From Patagioenas fasciata (Eukaryota > Chordata > Aves > Columbiformes > Columbidae): DNA of 64,000 bases. Below the pieces are notes generated by a model. The model had not been told where the DNA came from, ran no database searches, and was given only the letters and a program-made list of their open reading frames with translations. This document shows, piece after piece, positions 37,917-50,390 of the stretch. Numbering within the stretch: position 1 is the stretch's first letter; every line of letters begins with the position of its first letter. The stretch is taken from NCBI RefSeq assembly GCF_037038585.1, contig NC_092560.1, forward strand, positions 85,297,549 through 85,361,548. The letters run 5' to 3'. Made by a program: the position numbers and the translations under genes.

Positions 37917-38392
37917 GCCCGGCAGGCTGTGACTGCCCCGGGCTCTGTGCCCTGGGCTCTGCTGCGGGCTGTGGCTGCTGCGGGCTCTGCCCCGGGCTCT
38001 GACGTGGGCTCTGTGCCCTGGGCTCTGTGCCCTGGGCTCTGCTGCGGGCTGTGGCTGCCGTGGGCTCTGCCCTGGGCTCTGCCCCGGGCTCTGGCGTGGG
38101 CTCTGTGCCCCGGGCTCTGCCCCGAGCTCTGGCATGGGCTCTGCCCTGGGCTCTGGCGTGGGCTCTGTGCCAAGGGCTCTACTGCGGGCTGTGGCTGCTG
38201 CGGGCTCTGGCACAGGCTCTGCCCCGGGTTGTGCCGTGGGCTCTGGCACAGGCTCTGCCCCGGGCTGTGCCGTGGGCTCTGGCACAGGCTCTGCCCCGGG
38301 CTGTGCCGTGGGCTCTGGCACAGGCTCTGTCCCGGGCTGTGCCGTGGGCTCTGGCTCGGGCTCTGGCTCAGGCTCTGGCGCAGGCTGCCACA
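37917..38392. repeat. GGGCTCTG-rich minisatellite with a 36-bp higher-order block
   Basis: The array consists of irregular units such as GGGCTCTGCCCC and GGGCTCTGTGCCCT with GCTGCGGGCTGTGGCTG. It ends in four nearly perfect 36-bp units from 38203 (GGCTCTGGCACAGGCTCTG followed by CCCCGGGCTGTGCCGTG). The last part decays to GGCTCTGGCTC. The array lies in intron 1. Confidence 0.92.
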
Positions 38393-39539
38393 GGACAGGG
38401 CTGTGAAAACCCGAGGAGAGCTGTGGGTCAGAGTGTTGTTCTTCAGCGGCACAGCCCACAGGAGACTGCTGGGAGTTGGATCGGTTAGGTTAATTCATGT
38501 AGGGACTGATATAAAGAGGCCTAAATGTTAAATAAGGAGAACAAAGTCTTGTGCAGTACAGCAAGTCCATTCATTTAAAGTTCTCTCAGCATCGGGCTGG
38601 CAGTTGTGAGTCCCGGTTGCCCACCCCGTGGCTGGCACATGAGTGCGTTTGGTCTCCAAACGTTGCTCCTGACGGGTGTCTTTTTACCCCACTCACGTCA
38701 GTTTTGTGGGCTGTTTGTCCACGTGCAAGAGCAGCATCCTGGACCTGTCCCTCTAAGACGAACCCGTACCTTTCCGAAATTCTACCTGGTGTTCTTCCTC
38801 CCAGCTGTGCCGGTCTGGCCAAGGAGACAGGAATATGGTGCCTCTTTGTAGAGCTCTTAAGTCACAGAAGTAGAACTTGAATAATTGTTAAACATGTAAT
38901 AGTTTTCTGTTGTATGAGGTTAAGATTCCCACAGTTCTCGGAATGTTTTCCGTTTAAACATGTAGCATCGCGCAGTGAGCACTGAGAGTTCTGCAGGGAC
39001 AAAAGGCACCATTGGTTTTAGTCTGAGACTTGCTGAGGGGGAATGTGATCAGCACTTAAACCTGAAATGAGAGTTTAATTGTCACGCTTAGCCGGATCAG
39101 TAGGTTGTACCCTGGCGACCTTTGCTTTAGGATGGTTTCCCGTGCTGAGCTGCAGAGGAGAGGGGAGATGTGGCTCGTACGCTCCGTGCACGGTCCTGTG
39201 TTCTCTGCAGAGCCGAGATTTTTATCAAAGCCTGCAAATTGCCACTCACAGATTTCCAGACTAAGATATCACAAGGATTATACTGAGGCTTGTCACATAC
39301 TGTGGGTATGACCTTCCAAAGGTCCCTGTGGCGTTCCCAGGGGCTCAGCTGTTCCCTTCGGGTGCGGGACAGAGCAGCAGCTCCTCCGGCTGGCGGGTCC
39401 CAGCCGCCTGCGCCGCCCCGCTCCACTCGCCGCCTTTCTGGGTGCTCTGGTGGTGTTTTGTGTTTTGCCTTCAAATGCACACCGGTTTTGGTTCAGAAGC
39501 GGTAGTGCGGGGGAACAGGGCGATCCACCCTGGGGACGG

Positions 39540-41477
39540 GCTGGGGATGCTCACGTACAGCACAGGTTTGCACTCAATCACAGTGCTGGGGATGCTCACG
39601 TACAGCACAGGTTTGCACTCAGTCACAGTACTGGGGATGCTCACGTACAGCACAGGTTTGCACTCAGTCACAGTGCTGGGGATGCTCACGTACAGCACAG
39701 GTTTGCACTCAGTCACAGTGCTGGGGATGCTCACGTACAGCACAGGTTTGCACTCAGTCACAGTGCTGGGGATACTCACGTACAGCACAGGTTTGCACTC
39801 AGTCACAGTGCTGGGGATGCTCACGTACAGCACAGGTTTGCACTCAGTCACAGTGCTGGGGATGCTCACGTACAGCACAGGTTTGCACTCAATCACAGTG
39901 CTGGGGATGCTCACGTACAGCACAGGTTTGCACTCAGTCACAGTGCTGGGGATGCTCACGTACAGCACAGGTTTGCACTCAGTCACAGTGCTGGGGATGC
40001 TCACGTACAGCACAGGTTTGCACTCAGTCACAGTGCTGGGGATGCTCACGTACAGCACAGGTTTGCACTCAGTCACAGTGCTGGGGATGCTCACGTACAG
40101 CACAGGTTTGCACTCAATCACAGTGCTGGGGATGCTCACGTACAGCACAGGTTTGCACTCAATCACAGTGCTGGGGATGCTCACGTACAGCACAGGTTTG
40201 CACTCAATCACAGTACTGGGGATGCTCACGTACAGCGCAGGTTTGCACTCAGTCACAGTGCTGGGGATGCTCACGTACAGCACAGGTTTGCACTCAATCA
40301 CAGTGCTGGGGATGCTCACGTACAGCACAGGTTTGCACTCAGTCACAGTGCTGGGGATGCTCACGTACAGCACAGGTTTGCACTCAGTCACAGTGCTGGG
40401 GATGCTCACGTACAGCACAGGTTTGCACTCAATCACAGTGCTGGGGATGCTCACGTACAGCACAGGTTTGCACTCAATCACAGTGCTGGGGATGCTCACG
40501 TACAGCACAGGTTTGCACTCAATCACAGTACTGGGGATGCTCACGTACAGCGCAGGTTTGCACTCAGTCACAGTGCTGGGGATGCTCACGTACAGCACAG
40601 GTTTGCACTCAATCACAGTGCTGGGGATGCTCACGTACAGCACAGGTTTGCACTCAGTCACAGTGCTGGGGATGCTCACGTACAGCACAGGTTTGCACTC
40701 AGTCACAGTGCTGGGGATGCTCACGTACAGCGTGGGTTTTTCACTCAGTCACAGTGCTGGGGATGCTCACGTACAGCGTGGGTTTTTCACTCAGTCACAG
40801 TACTGGGGATGCTCACGTACAGCACAGGTTTGCACTCAATCACAGTGCTGGGGATGCTCACGTACAGCACAGGTTTGCACTCAGTCACAGTGCTGGGGAT
40901 GCTCACGTACAGCACAGGTTTGCACTCAATCACAGTGCTGGGGATGCTCACGTACAGCACAGGTTTGCACTCAGTCACAGTGCTGGGGATGCTCACGTAC
41001 AGCACAGGTTTGCACTCAGTCACAGTGCTGGGGATGCTCACGTACAGCGCGGGTTTGCACTCAGTCACAGTGCTGGGGATGCTCACGTACAGCACAGGTT
41101 TGCACTCAGTCACAGTGCTGGGGATGCTCACGTACAGCACAGGTTTGCACTCAGTCACAGTGCTGGGGATGCTCACGTACAGCACAGGTTTGCACTCAGT
41201 CACAGTGCTGGGGATGCTCACGTACAGCACAGGTTTGCACTCAGTCACAGTGCTGGGGATGCTCACGTACAGCACAGGTTTGCACTCAGTCACAGTGCTG
41301 GGGATGCTCACGTACAGCACAGGTTTGCACTCAGTCACAGTGCTGGGGATGCTCACGTACAGCACAGGTTTGCACTCAATCACAGTACTGGGGATGCTCA
41401 CGTACAGCGCGGGTTTGCACTCAGTCACAGTGCTGGGGATGCTCACGTACAGCGTGGGTTTTTCACTCAGTCATGAC
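39540..41477. repeat. 45-bp minisatellite, about 43 copies
   Basis: The unit begins GCTGGGGATGCTCACGTACA and ends CACTCARTCACAGT. Forty units are 45 bp. Three (starting near 40710, 40756 and 41432) are 46 bp with GCGTGGGTTTTTCAC. Because 45 is divisible by three and the unit lacks stops in several frames, frames of 732-770 codons run through it on the + strand (GMLTYSTGLHSVTVL repeats) and 417 codons on the minus strand. The 46-bp units shift the + frames. Units 13-19 (40080-40394) are duplicated exactly as units 20-26 (40395-40709). Confidence 0.97.
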
Positions 41478-41810
41478 CTGGGTTGGTTTAATCCACGAAG
41501 AAATCCAAGTCAGAGTGAGCAGGACTCTCCTGCAGTCCCCTGTCTCGGACCGACACAGCTGGCATGCTCAGTTGGTAGAAGATTCAGGAGTAACCTGCCC
41601 TGTTGGGCTTGCTGTAGAAAACAACTTTGCTCTTTTCTAAGTAGGTGACAAATATTCTATTTTGTTTTGAAGCTGCAAATCGTAGTTGATGTTTCACAGT
41701 AACAGGGAGAATTAAGGAGCTGTTTGTTTGTGTGACCGGGTGTTTTGATTGTGTCCAGCGCTCTGGGGCTCCCTGGTTTGTCCTTCGGGGCAACCAGAGT
41801 TGCGGCAGTT

Positions 41811-41918
41811 AAAACACTGGGTTAAAGCTTTGTCATCTTTTGCATTCTGATGTGTTTTACTACAAAACACTGAGTTAAAGATCTGTTGTCTTTTCTGTTT
41901 TGTTGTGTTTTGCAAACT
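41811..41918. repeat. 53-bp imperfect tandem duplication
   Basis: AAAACACTGGGTTAAAG at 41811 is repeated as AAAACACTGAGTTAAAG at 41864. Diverged TGTCATCTTTTGCATTCTG and GTTGTCTTTTCTGTTTTG segments follow, so this is an older duplication. Confidence 0.75.
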
Positions 41919-44020
41919 CCCAGGTGCAATAAAGCAGAGCCGAGGTGCTCAGTGGCTGAAACCGGATTGGCAGAGTGTGTGTGCAGGGAGCGCTCCAGCC
42001 CGATCTGGTTTCAGTGGAAATTTCCCTCGCGGGCGCCTGTCGGTGTTTGGAATCGGGCATGGCTGGGCACAGAGGGGAGGGCACACCGCAGCCCCCCGCC
42101 GCTCCCTGCTCCGCTGCCCCTCCTGCCCGTGAAGCCCTCGGTTGCCGCCCCGTCGCCCCGTTGCCGTGGTGAGGGGTGTTTGTCACCCGGCCGCGGTGGC
42201 TCTGGGTGGCTCTGGGGACACGTCCTGCCGGCGGGGGGGCCGGTGCCAGTGCCGCCGGGTGTTCTCTGGTAAGTTCGCCGTTCAGTGCCGGCGTGGGCAC
42301 CTCGGGGTGACGTCTGGTGTGCTCCAGCGCTCGGGTGACGCTGGTACTGGTGTCCCCAGCCGGTGTGACCGAGACCACCAGGTCTGCGCGACTCGGAAAG
42401 CGTGAGAGGAGATCTGTCCGTCTGGAGGGATTTGACTTTATGGATGGCTTTGTGCACCTTTTATAAGGTGGTTGTAGGGGAACATATTCAATGTTTAATC
42501 TCCCGCCTGCATGACGTCTGTTCAGATATTGGTTTGCATTGATCCAAACGTTGTGCCTTTCACACTTGTCTGTTCCTTTGAAAAAGCCAAGCTTCTAATT
42601 TTATACCCCTATCGATTGTTATTTCAGTGCTCTCAGCGCGTGCTCTGAATGTATCGCAGGATTTTCTGTGCCGCAGGGAGGCGATGCCTACAGCTCTGCT
42701 CTGACACCGGCTCCGGGCTGCTGTGGGTTGCCTCCTGTGTGTTTTCACAACACAGGGCTGTGTGCTCCGGACTTGTTCGGGGTGGCTCTCCTGGCTCGCG
42801 GGTGTGCGTTGGCTGGTGTGTGCCGGGCTGCCGTCCCGGGCTGTTCTCTGGGGGAGGACGCGCACAGCGCCCCCAGCCCTGCCGGCCTCACTGGTCGAGG
42901 GCAGGAGGCTCCTGAGGACGTTTCTGAACGGGAATGCGTTAGTAGGTTAGAAATGACTTTGCTTTTCGGAGCACCTGGAGAAAGTAAATGTGTTGTTCAT
43001 TTAAAAATAATTTAAAAGTGCGAATCATGCACATAAATACACATACAACAGTCTCCTGAATCTGCAAACGCATCTGTATTCCCTTATCTGTTTCCTGAGG
43101 TGAACGGGGTCTGTTTGTTGTCAGCGAGGGCCGAGGGCCGGGTTTTGCTGCATGTTGGTTTTCGGTTTCCTACCTTGGTTCCTGCTCTGCCAAGAGGAAG
43201 ATTAACTCTGTCCTGCCAAACCGGCACGACTGGCAATGTGAGGTCCAGAGCAGAAACCGCCATCTGTCTGGAGGTTGTCCTTCGGGAAGGAGGAAAGCTA
43301 TGTAACCCCTGACATTTTTCAGGGAGGCAAGAATACACAAACTTCGCGTTAATCATTGGACAAAGCAGAATGAAGCGTGGATGTGGTCGGCGGTGGAGCA
43401 GAGCGTTAATGCCTAACCCAGCGCTTTACGGCTGCGGCGGGCGAGGTGCAGGGCATGGGCAGGGAGAGCTCGGACAAGCAAGGCTTCAGAAATGTTTTAA
43501 ATGTGTTTTAGTGCTGAACCAACAGCCGGCGGCCGCCACGATGTGCGCGCGCAGCCCCGCGCTTCCAGCAGCACTGTGCTGCGCTCTGACGTGTGTCCGG
43601 CTCCCAGCAGAACCGGGGGAGTGCCTTTCATATACCCGCTCAGCAAGATCACTACAGTGATGGAGAGATGATGCAGCAGATGAGTTGCTGCTGTTAACCA
43701 CTGTCAGCGCCAGAGTGTTTAAATCATCTAAGTAAAGTGATTACTAAATATAGAATGAAGAGGAAGGAATCCAGGTCAAAAGCTCCCGTTGTGGTCTTGA
43801 GGAAGTGGGGAGAGGAACACGGATCTTGCTCATTTCAAATATTCCCGTATTCCCTTTGGCATTTTAGTGCGGATGCTGTTGGATGGGGTGTGACTGTGCG
43901 ACCAGTGTCGGGGTTGGTCCCTGCTGATGTTGAGCAAAGCTGTGAGAACACGCAGCGCTGCACGGTGACCCTGGAACACTGCGGGTCTGCTGGCCGGGGT
44001 CTGTTAGGGTGGGCTGCGGT

Positions 44021-44560
44021 GTGTCCCCAGTCCCGTTCCTGGGAGCAGCCCCGGGGCGGTTTGGAGTGTCCCCAGTCCCGTTCCTGGGAGCAGCCCCGGG
44101 GCGGTTTGGAGTGTCCCCAGTCCCGTTCCTGGGAGCAGCCCCGGGGCGGTTTGGAGTGTCCCCAGTCCCGTTCCTGGGAGCAGCCCCGGGGCGGTTTGGA
44201 GTGTCCCCAGTCCCGTTCCTGGGAGCAGCCCCGGGGCGGTTTGGAGTGTCCCCAGTCCCGTTCCTGGGAGCAGCCCCGGGGCGGTTTGGAGTGTCCCCAG
44301 TCCCGTTCCTGGGAGCAGCCCCGGGGCGGTTTGGAGTGTCCCCAGTCCCGTTCCTGGGAGCAGCCCCGGGGCGGTTTGGAGTGTCCCCAGTCCCGTTCCT
44401 GGGAGCAGCCCCGGGGCGGTTTGGAGTGTCCCCAGTCCCGTTCCTGGGAGCAGCCCCGGGGCGGTTTGGAGTGTCCCCAGTCCCGTTCCTGGGAGCAGCC
44501 CCGGGGCGGTTTGGAGTGTCCCCAGTCCCGTTCCTGGGAGCAGCCCCGGGGCGGTTTGTC
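44021..44560. repeat. 45-bp minisatellite, 12 copies, apparently identical
   Basis: The unit GTGTCCCCAGTCCCGTTCCT, then GGGAGCAGCCCCGGGGCGG and TTTGGA, occurs twelve times. I found no difference between units by eye until the final TTTGTC. The 45-bp period gives + frames with 15-residue repeats (CPQSRSWEQPRGGLE and FGVSPVPFLGAAPGR) and a minus frame (RPGAAPRNGTGDTPN). These are repeat artefacts. Confidence 0.97.
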
Positions 44561-45247
44561 AGCAGCGGCCGCTCCGGCGCGGTCCCCAGGAGGATGGCGT
44601 TCTGTGGGGGCTCAGTGCCCCCTCGCTCTGCCCCCCGTGTCTGCATCCTCGCCCTGCGGTGCTGCAGAAAGGAAGGCTGGGCAGGCGCTGGCTTTGGCGT
44701 GTCCCGGTGGTGTCCCAGTGATGTCCCGGTGGTGTCTCGGTGGTGTCCTGGCGCCTGGCTGCCGTGGTGGCTGGCGACACAATTGCCTCTCCTCACTGTT
44801 ACTGGCTCACAGTTGCCAGAAGATGGAACTCTGTGTTGGGAAAACTGCTCTGTGAGAATGCGTAGCTAATTGATTACTCAGGAAAGTCTTTCAGTCAAGA
44901 TACTCAGCTGCCAATGAGTTGTTTTCCACTGGATTTGTGTTCATCAGCATTGTTGTCTAGCCAGCGTGAGGTCGACTTTCTGCTCCGTGCCCCGTCAGTT
45001 CATGTGGTGCCTAAAGCTGTTTATCTGCGAAGAACTCCAGACGGTGTTGTCTTGTGGCATGTTTCGTTTTCAAGGTGCGCACAGGCTGTTTCACATCTGA
45101 GGGAACGATGGTGGCTGTGGCCGTGCCCTCCGGCGTGCGAGGAGCCGGCGCTGCGCCCCGCTGGGGTCCCATCCTACTCCCTGCGCCTGGGGCTGTGACT
45201 CAGGGTGATCCAGGGGCTGCCCCCTCGGCAGCCGTGTCCTGGGCCAT

Positions 45248-45427
45248 GATGGAGCTGCTATATGCACAGGAGTGTGTACACGTGATGGAGCCACTATACG
45301 CACAGGAGTGTGTACATGTGATGGAGCTGGTAGATGCACAGGAGTGTGTACACGTGATGGAGCTGGTAGATGCACAGGAGTGTGTACACGTGATGGAGCC
45401 GGTGCACACCCAGGAGTGTGTACGCAT
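45248..45427. repeat. 36-bp minisatellite, 5 copies
   Basis: GATGGAGC recurs every 36 bp from 45248, with GCACAGGAGTGTGTACACGT in each unit. One + frame reads as a 12-residue repeat (VMELVDAQECVH). Units 3 and 4 are nearly identical. Confidence 0.93.
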
Positions 45428-48120
45428 GTGCAGACACTGCCCCGGCAAACCTCCCACCCTCCATCCGCCGGCGCTGGAGAGCTTCCCAACGCAGCCGCTC
45501 GCCCGGGATGGTCCATCTCATTGCCATCCGTTAATGAATGGGTCATGCCTGACCCGGTTTTGTAACAGTTTGGTTTGTATCTTTCAAAACTTCGTGTTCA
45601 TGACAAACTTAGATGAATTCATATAGAAAATATCTTCTTTTTATCCCTTTTTTTAAAAACTGCTAATTTTCTGATAGCGATGTTTTCAGAGTCATATATA
45701 TGATGTATCATAAACTGTTGTATACTTGCTTTCTCCAGATCACTAGTGAGCTTGTGCACTTCTTCCATGCCTTCTTTCCTCTGTCTGTTTCCTATGCTGC
45801 GGACTGCGACCCGCTTTGTATTGAAGTCCTTTGTTAAGACTGATTGTTCTCAGCAAGTTAAGATTTATAAGTGGAACCAACATATTTTATTAGACCACTT
45901 AACTTAGCAGTCGTAGTTGGCAAAAGTAGACAAGCTTTTGGGCACAGATGTCTCTTATGACCAGCTTTGTTAACATGCTCTATACAGTCTTGTTCGTAGC
46001 TCGTCTTGTGGGTGAGGACTGCAGCCGTCCGTCCCCAGGCACAGGGTCCCCGTGAGAGCCGCGTCCCTGCATGCAGCGCTTCTGCATCCTCCACACCGTG
46101 CCTGGGATTCTCCTGCCTCCGAGGTCCCGTGGGCTGGATCTGTGCCAGAGGAGCAGACTGGGAGCTGGGGGTGTCCCGGGTACCTGCGGTGTCACGGGAT
46201 TTGGGTGCTGGCGGCTGGCTCGGTCTGGTGCTTCCAGAGTGACCCGTCACCCTGTGCCGGGCGCGAGCAACCAGCCCCGGGCTGACGGGAGCCGTTGGTA
46301 AGCGGTCCTGGTTTATAGGTGGCTAATTCTGCAGTGACGGTTAAGTCTTTGGCAGTTTTATGGTTATTTAATCCGGAGGGTGTGTCCGGATGACACAGAA
46401 TTGGTGAAGATGTTCTCCATGCTTGGACGTAATTCAGCCACGTGTGACTGAGTGGTGTGGGCTGAGCTCGGATTTCTGGTCCTGCTGCCCGTAAATCTTC
46501 ACGTAGCGGCGCTGGCTTTAGCGGCTGCCCGGCCGTCCCGCCCCTCTCCCTTGTCCTCGTGTTGCTGGCGCGTCGGTGGTCGCTCTGCAGCTCAGGGTGG
46601 TGGTCGGGGCTCAGAAACCTCGTGGGAGTGGAGTAAACCGGACAGGAGAGCGGCTTCGCCTGGCCCTTCCTGCTGGGAGGGAGGGATGTGTGAACATGTC
46701 CGCAGTCTCACCGCTCAGCTCAAGATGAGCTCAAGCTCAAAGCTGTGAAGAGATCACTTGGTTTGGGGTTTGGATCCTTGGTCTTCTCACTCAGAACTTC
46801 TCCAGGTTCAGTGACTCTGGGGGTCTTGTGGCTGCTCTCTGTCGCGCCCTGGGTTTACCAGGAAGACACAGCCCAATGCTAATTGTCTTTCCCAGCACAG
46901 TGTTTCCAGAGGAGGGAGGCGAAACTCCGTGTTTCAGGTCTCTGTGCCCAGCCAGGCAGCCCGTTACCTGATTTCGGACAATGAGGTGAGGGTGATCTCT
47001 GTCGCTCTGAAAACTTAACTCCTTTCTTTACCCAGGCACAACATGCTTGGAGATAGATGATGAAATTGGGACACTGGCATAAGAATATGAAAAATGTCTT
47101 GGCTTTTCCTGCCCCTCAGTTTTCCGCTCCCCCAGCGAGGGGCTGGGGGAGCAGGGTTTGGGGTGTGATTTGGGCTGGTCTGTGTTCTGAGCTGAACACC
47201 CCCTCGTGCTGTTGGGAACACCCGTGGGTTGCTGCTCTGGGGAGCGCTTTCGGGCAGAACGGTACAGATGAGAAGAGCTGGTGCATTCCAAGAGAATTGT
47301 TTTGCAGACAAGCGGTCTGAACAGCTGCCCGTGTGGTCCAGAACTCCATGCTGCCATGTTCTGCAGAAGAATGTTCCGTCATCCTACATCCACGTTGCTC
47401 CTTGTATACCAGAGATGCTACCAAGTCAGCCTTACTGACTGAAGGAAGAACTTGGAGGGTAGCACAGTGGGGCGTTCAGCAGAGGCCGAGCCCTTGTGCA
47501 GGGGGGGACCGGGGCCGGTGCTGCTGTCCCCAAGAACCAAGTGGAACTGCAAGGATGTGTTTGATAATCTACCAGTTCAGTTGGTCTGGAGCAGGCCCTG
47601 AATCGGGGATCCTGTAGCAGTTGGACTGCTTCCTGTTCTGTGATTTTATTTCTTTATTTTAAATTTGGTTAATAAGCAGAGGTGATTTTAGTGCACAAAT
47701 AAGATGCCACTCTAGCAAAGTTGACGTTGTACTTTGTGGAAGGACATCCGAGTAGCACTGATAATAACTGTCAGAAATCCCTCTTTTTGTCCTTCTTTAT
47801 TTAGTTTCACAACTTCTTATCCTCCAGTTCTCCTTCCGTAAAGTCAGAATGGGCTGCACTTCTTTTCCTGCACTTTCTCTCATTGAAGGGCTTCTCTTGA
47901 TTGCAACTTGCAGGTTCATTGCCTTTTGTCTGTTTAAAAAAATTCAGTATCTGCTAACACAACCGCTCTGAATTGTTCCTTTCCACATGCTCAGCGCTCC
48001 GCTGAGCATCACGCTCCCCTGGGGAGGAGTTCTGGTTTCCTAAGTAGAAACTGCTTGGGCCAGCGTGAAGTGCTGCTGGAAAAAACTGAGCTCCGAGTCC
48101 TTCCCGGCAGCAGAACTGGG

Positions 48121-48348
48121 CTGTGCGGCTCAGCGCGGTGCTGTGTGGCTCAGCGCGGTGCTGTGTGGCTCAGCACGGTGCTGTGTGGCTCTGCGCAGCT
48201 CAGCATGGTGCTGCATGGCTCAGCGCGGTGCTGGGTGGCTCAGCGCGGTGCTGTGTGGCTCAGCGCGGTGCTGGGTGGCTCAGCGTGGTGCTGTGTGGCT
48301 CTGTGTGGCTCAGCGCGGTGCTGTGTGGCTCAGCGCGGTGCTGCGCGG
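48121..48348. repeat. 20-bp minisatellite, about 11 copies
   Basis: Units GTGGCTCAGCGCGGTGCTGT, with variants GGGT, ATGG and short 10-bp units (GTGGCTCTGT), fill the interval about 1 kb upstream of NEDD4L exon 2. Confidence 0.93.
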
Positions 48349-49329
48349 GTCCCCAGGAACCCCGGACGTCTCGGGGTTGGTGACAAACCCACGGTGTCTG
48401 CAGCGGCCTGGAGCAGCCATCGTGGAGCGGTGGTGCCAGGGTGAACCTGTGGGAGCCGTTGTTGTTTTGTGAGCGAGCCCAGGGAACCGTCTCGAGTTGC
48501 TGTAATTGAGCCTGGTAGCTGGCAGTCCTGGGAGGCTTATCGGGAACCGCTGAAACTGATACGGGCACCGCAGAACCTGTTTCTGCAGGATCCTGGCCAC
48601 GTTGCGTCTCGGTGGCCCCTTCGAGCAGCAAAAGTAAACTGGCCAAACAGGGTGGGAAAAAGGCGAAAAATGCCATTTTTACCAATGCTTGTCAGGAGCT
48701 TAATGCAATAAACTGAGTATCAGGTTGATGCCCTAGTAATAGACATCTTCAGTAGTTACCGTGTGTCACTGAAGGTTGTTTCTGAGCTCTGTAGATACCA
48801 AGGTGATGAGACAGGTTTAGACACAGTCACTTTAAGATTTCTTTTTAATCTTGCACTATTTTCTTTGTTAAACCACAGACATCTCTCTGAGCAAAAAGTG
48901 GGAGCATTCTTGGACAAAACGTTCTGAGTATTTCCCCTTGTGTTTGAAGGGACGGCTTTAGAGCCTGAGCAGAATGGATTTCTGCGGGTGTGGACCATGG
49001 AGGATGTGAAATGGCCCTGCTCAGCAAAGTGTCCTCCTCTTATTATTACTGCTGTTACATTATTATTACCATGACATTGTTACTGTTATCTGCTCTCGTT
49101 CTGCCGTTGTTTAAGCCTTCAGCAGCTCTGACTGCAGTTGCATTCGGGCTGTTGTTCAGCAGATACGGTGTGTACCTCCTTGCAAGAGGTTTTTGTTTCC
49201 AAATCCGACCTATTAAAGCCTCCTGCTACCTAAAGGCTGCCAGTTCATTCACAGTTATTCTCTTGCCAGCTGTTGATCTTGCAAAATGAATTACAGGATA
49301 AACATTAAACCCGTTTTCTTTTTTATTAA

Positions 49330-49422
<93 letters not shown>

Positions 49423-50390
49423 TAAACAGAATACACTTAGGGCAAGGATGCTTTCTAACTGATAGTTCATGAATGCGATGTATTGATTACAACCGATGCA
49501 AGGGATGTGCTGGCAGCAGAGCCGCTGGGCCCCCTCGGGAAGCCCGGGCTTTAATTCCAGTAGAGCCCTGAAGCAGCTGGAGTTACGCTGGGAGCCTGAG
49601 AGGGGAAGGAGGAGGTGCTGGGGCGCACGGGGCGGTCTGCGAGCCAGCGCTTCCCTCCGTCCCTGCAGCAAAGGACGGGGCCAACAGACCATCGTTTGCT
49701 CTTTGGCCAAAATAGTAGTTGTCAGACAGGAAAACTGGTTTTAAATGGTCAAATGGAAAGATACAGATACAGTCACATGTGTTCTCAAGTGTTTTGTTTC
49801 GACAGAATGAGTCACGGTGTAGGAACAGCTTTCCTACAGGCTGGGGCTTGCTGTGCAATGACTGAAGGAATCGGCTCAGGTGGTAACTGGGGAGAAGCTG
49901 GTTCTGGAGCCAAAACGAACTGGAGAGCAGGACTTGGGGTTTTTCCCCGGGGATGGGTTCGGGTTTGACGTTGTTGCTGTCTCAAGCCCAAGTGTGGTGG
50001 AATTCTGTACTTCAGGTGCTCCAGTCTGCTTAGAGGTTTTTTCAGTTTGAAATTAGCGGTATCCAATTTAGCTGTTATCGAAATAAATGACTCTGTTCTT
50101 AGTGTATCAATCAGCCTTCCCTGGGGATTTTCCCGTGTTTCTTTAATGACACTTACAAATTGTTCTTTAGCTTGCACATCTAGCTCAAAACTACATGAAA
50201 GCAGCAGCTGAAAGTTTAATCAACTCCAGTTTGTTTGGTGAGATTTGCAACAAACGTTCCTTTGTGCAGAATATGGCGGGATGAAGCTTTTTACTTTCTC
50301 TCCCCAAATTTGCTGTTTCGAAGAACAGCTTTTGATGCTGACCATAAGCGAAGCAGCAGCTCCTGTGCTTGCTGGGAGGGCAGGGCAGAG

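Noticed and set aside
39328-41648. 770- and 732-codon plus-strand frames with 15-residue repeats
   Set aside because: They exist only because the 45-bp unit is divisible by three and stop-free. Frames are open on both strands, the 46-bp units shift the frame mid-array, and no start context or homology is visible.
43737-44869. 310-372-codon frames with CPQSRSWEQPRGGLE, FGVSPVPFLGAAPGR or RPGAAPRNGTGDTPN repeats
   Set aside because: They are translations of twelve identical 45-bp units in different frames and strands. There is no unique coding sequence of gene quality around them.
45054-45626. 190-codon frame with VMELVDAQECVH repeats
   Set aside because: The repeat section is the 36-bp minisatellite (divisible by three), and the flanks show no coding character.
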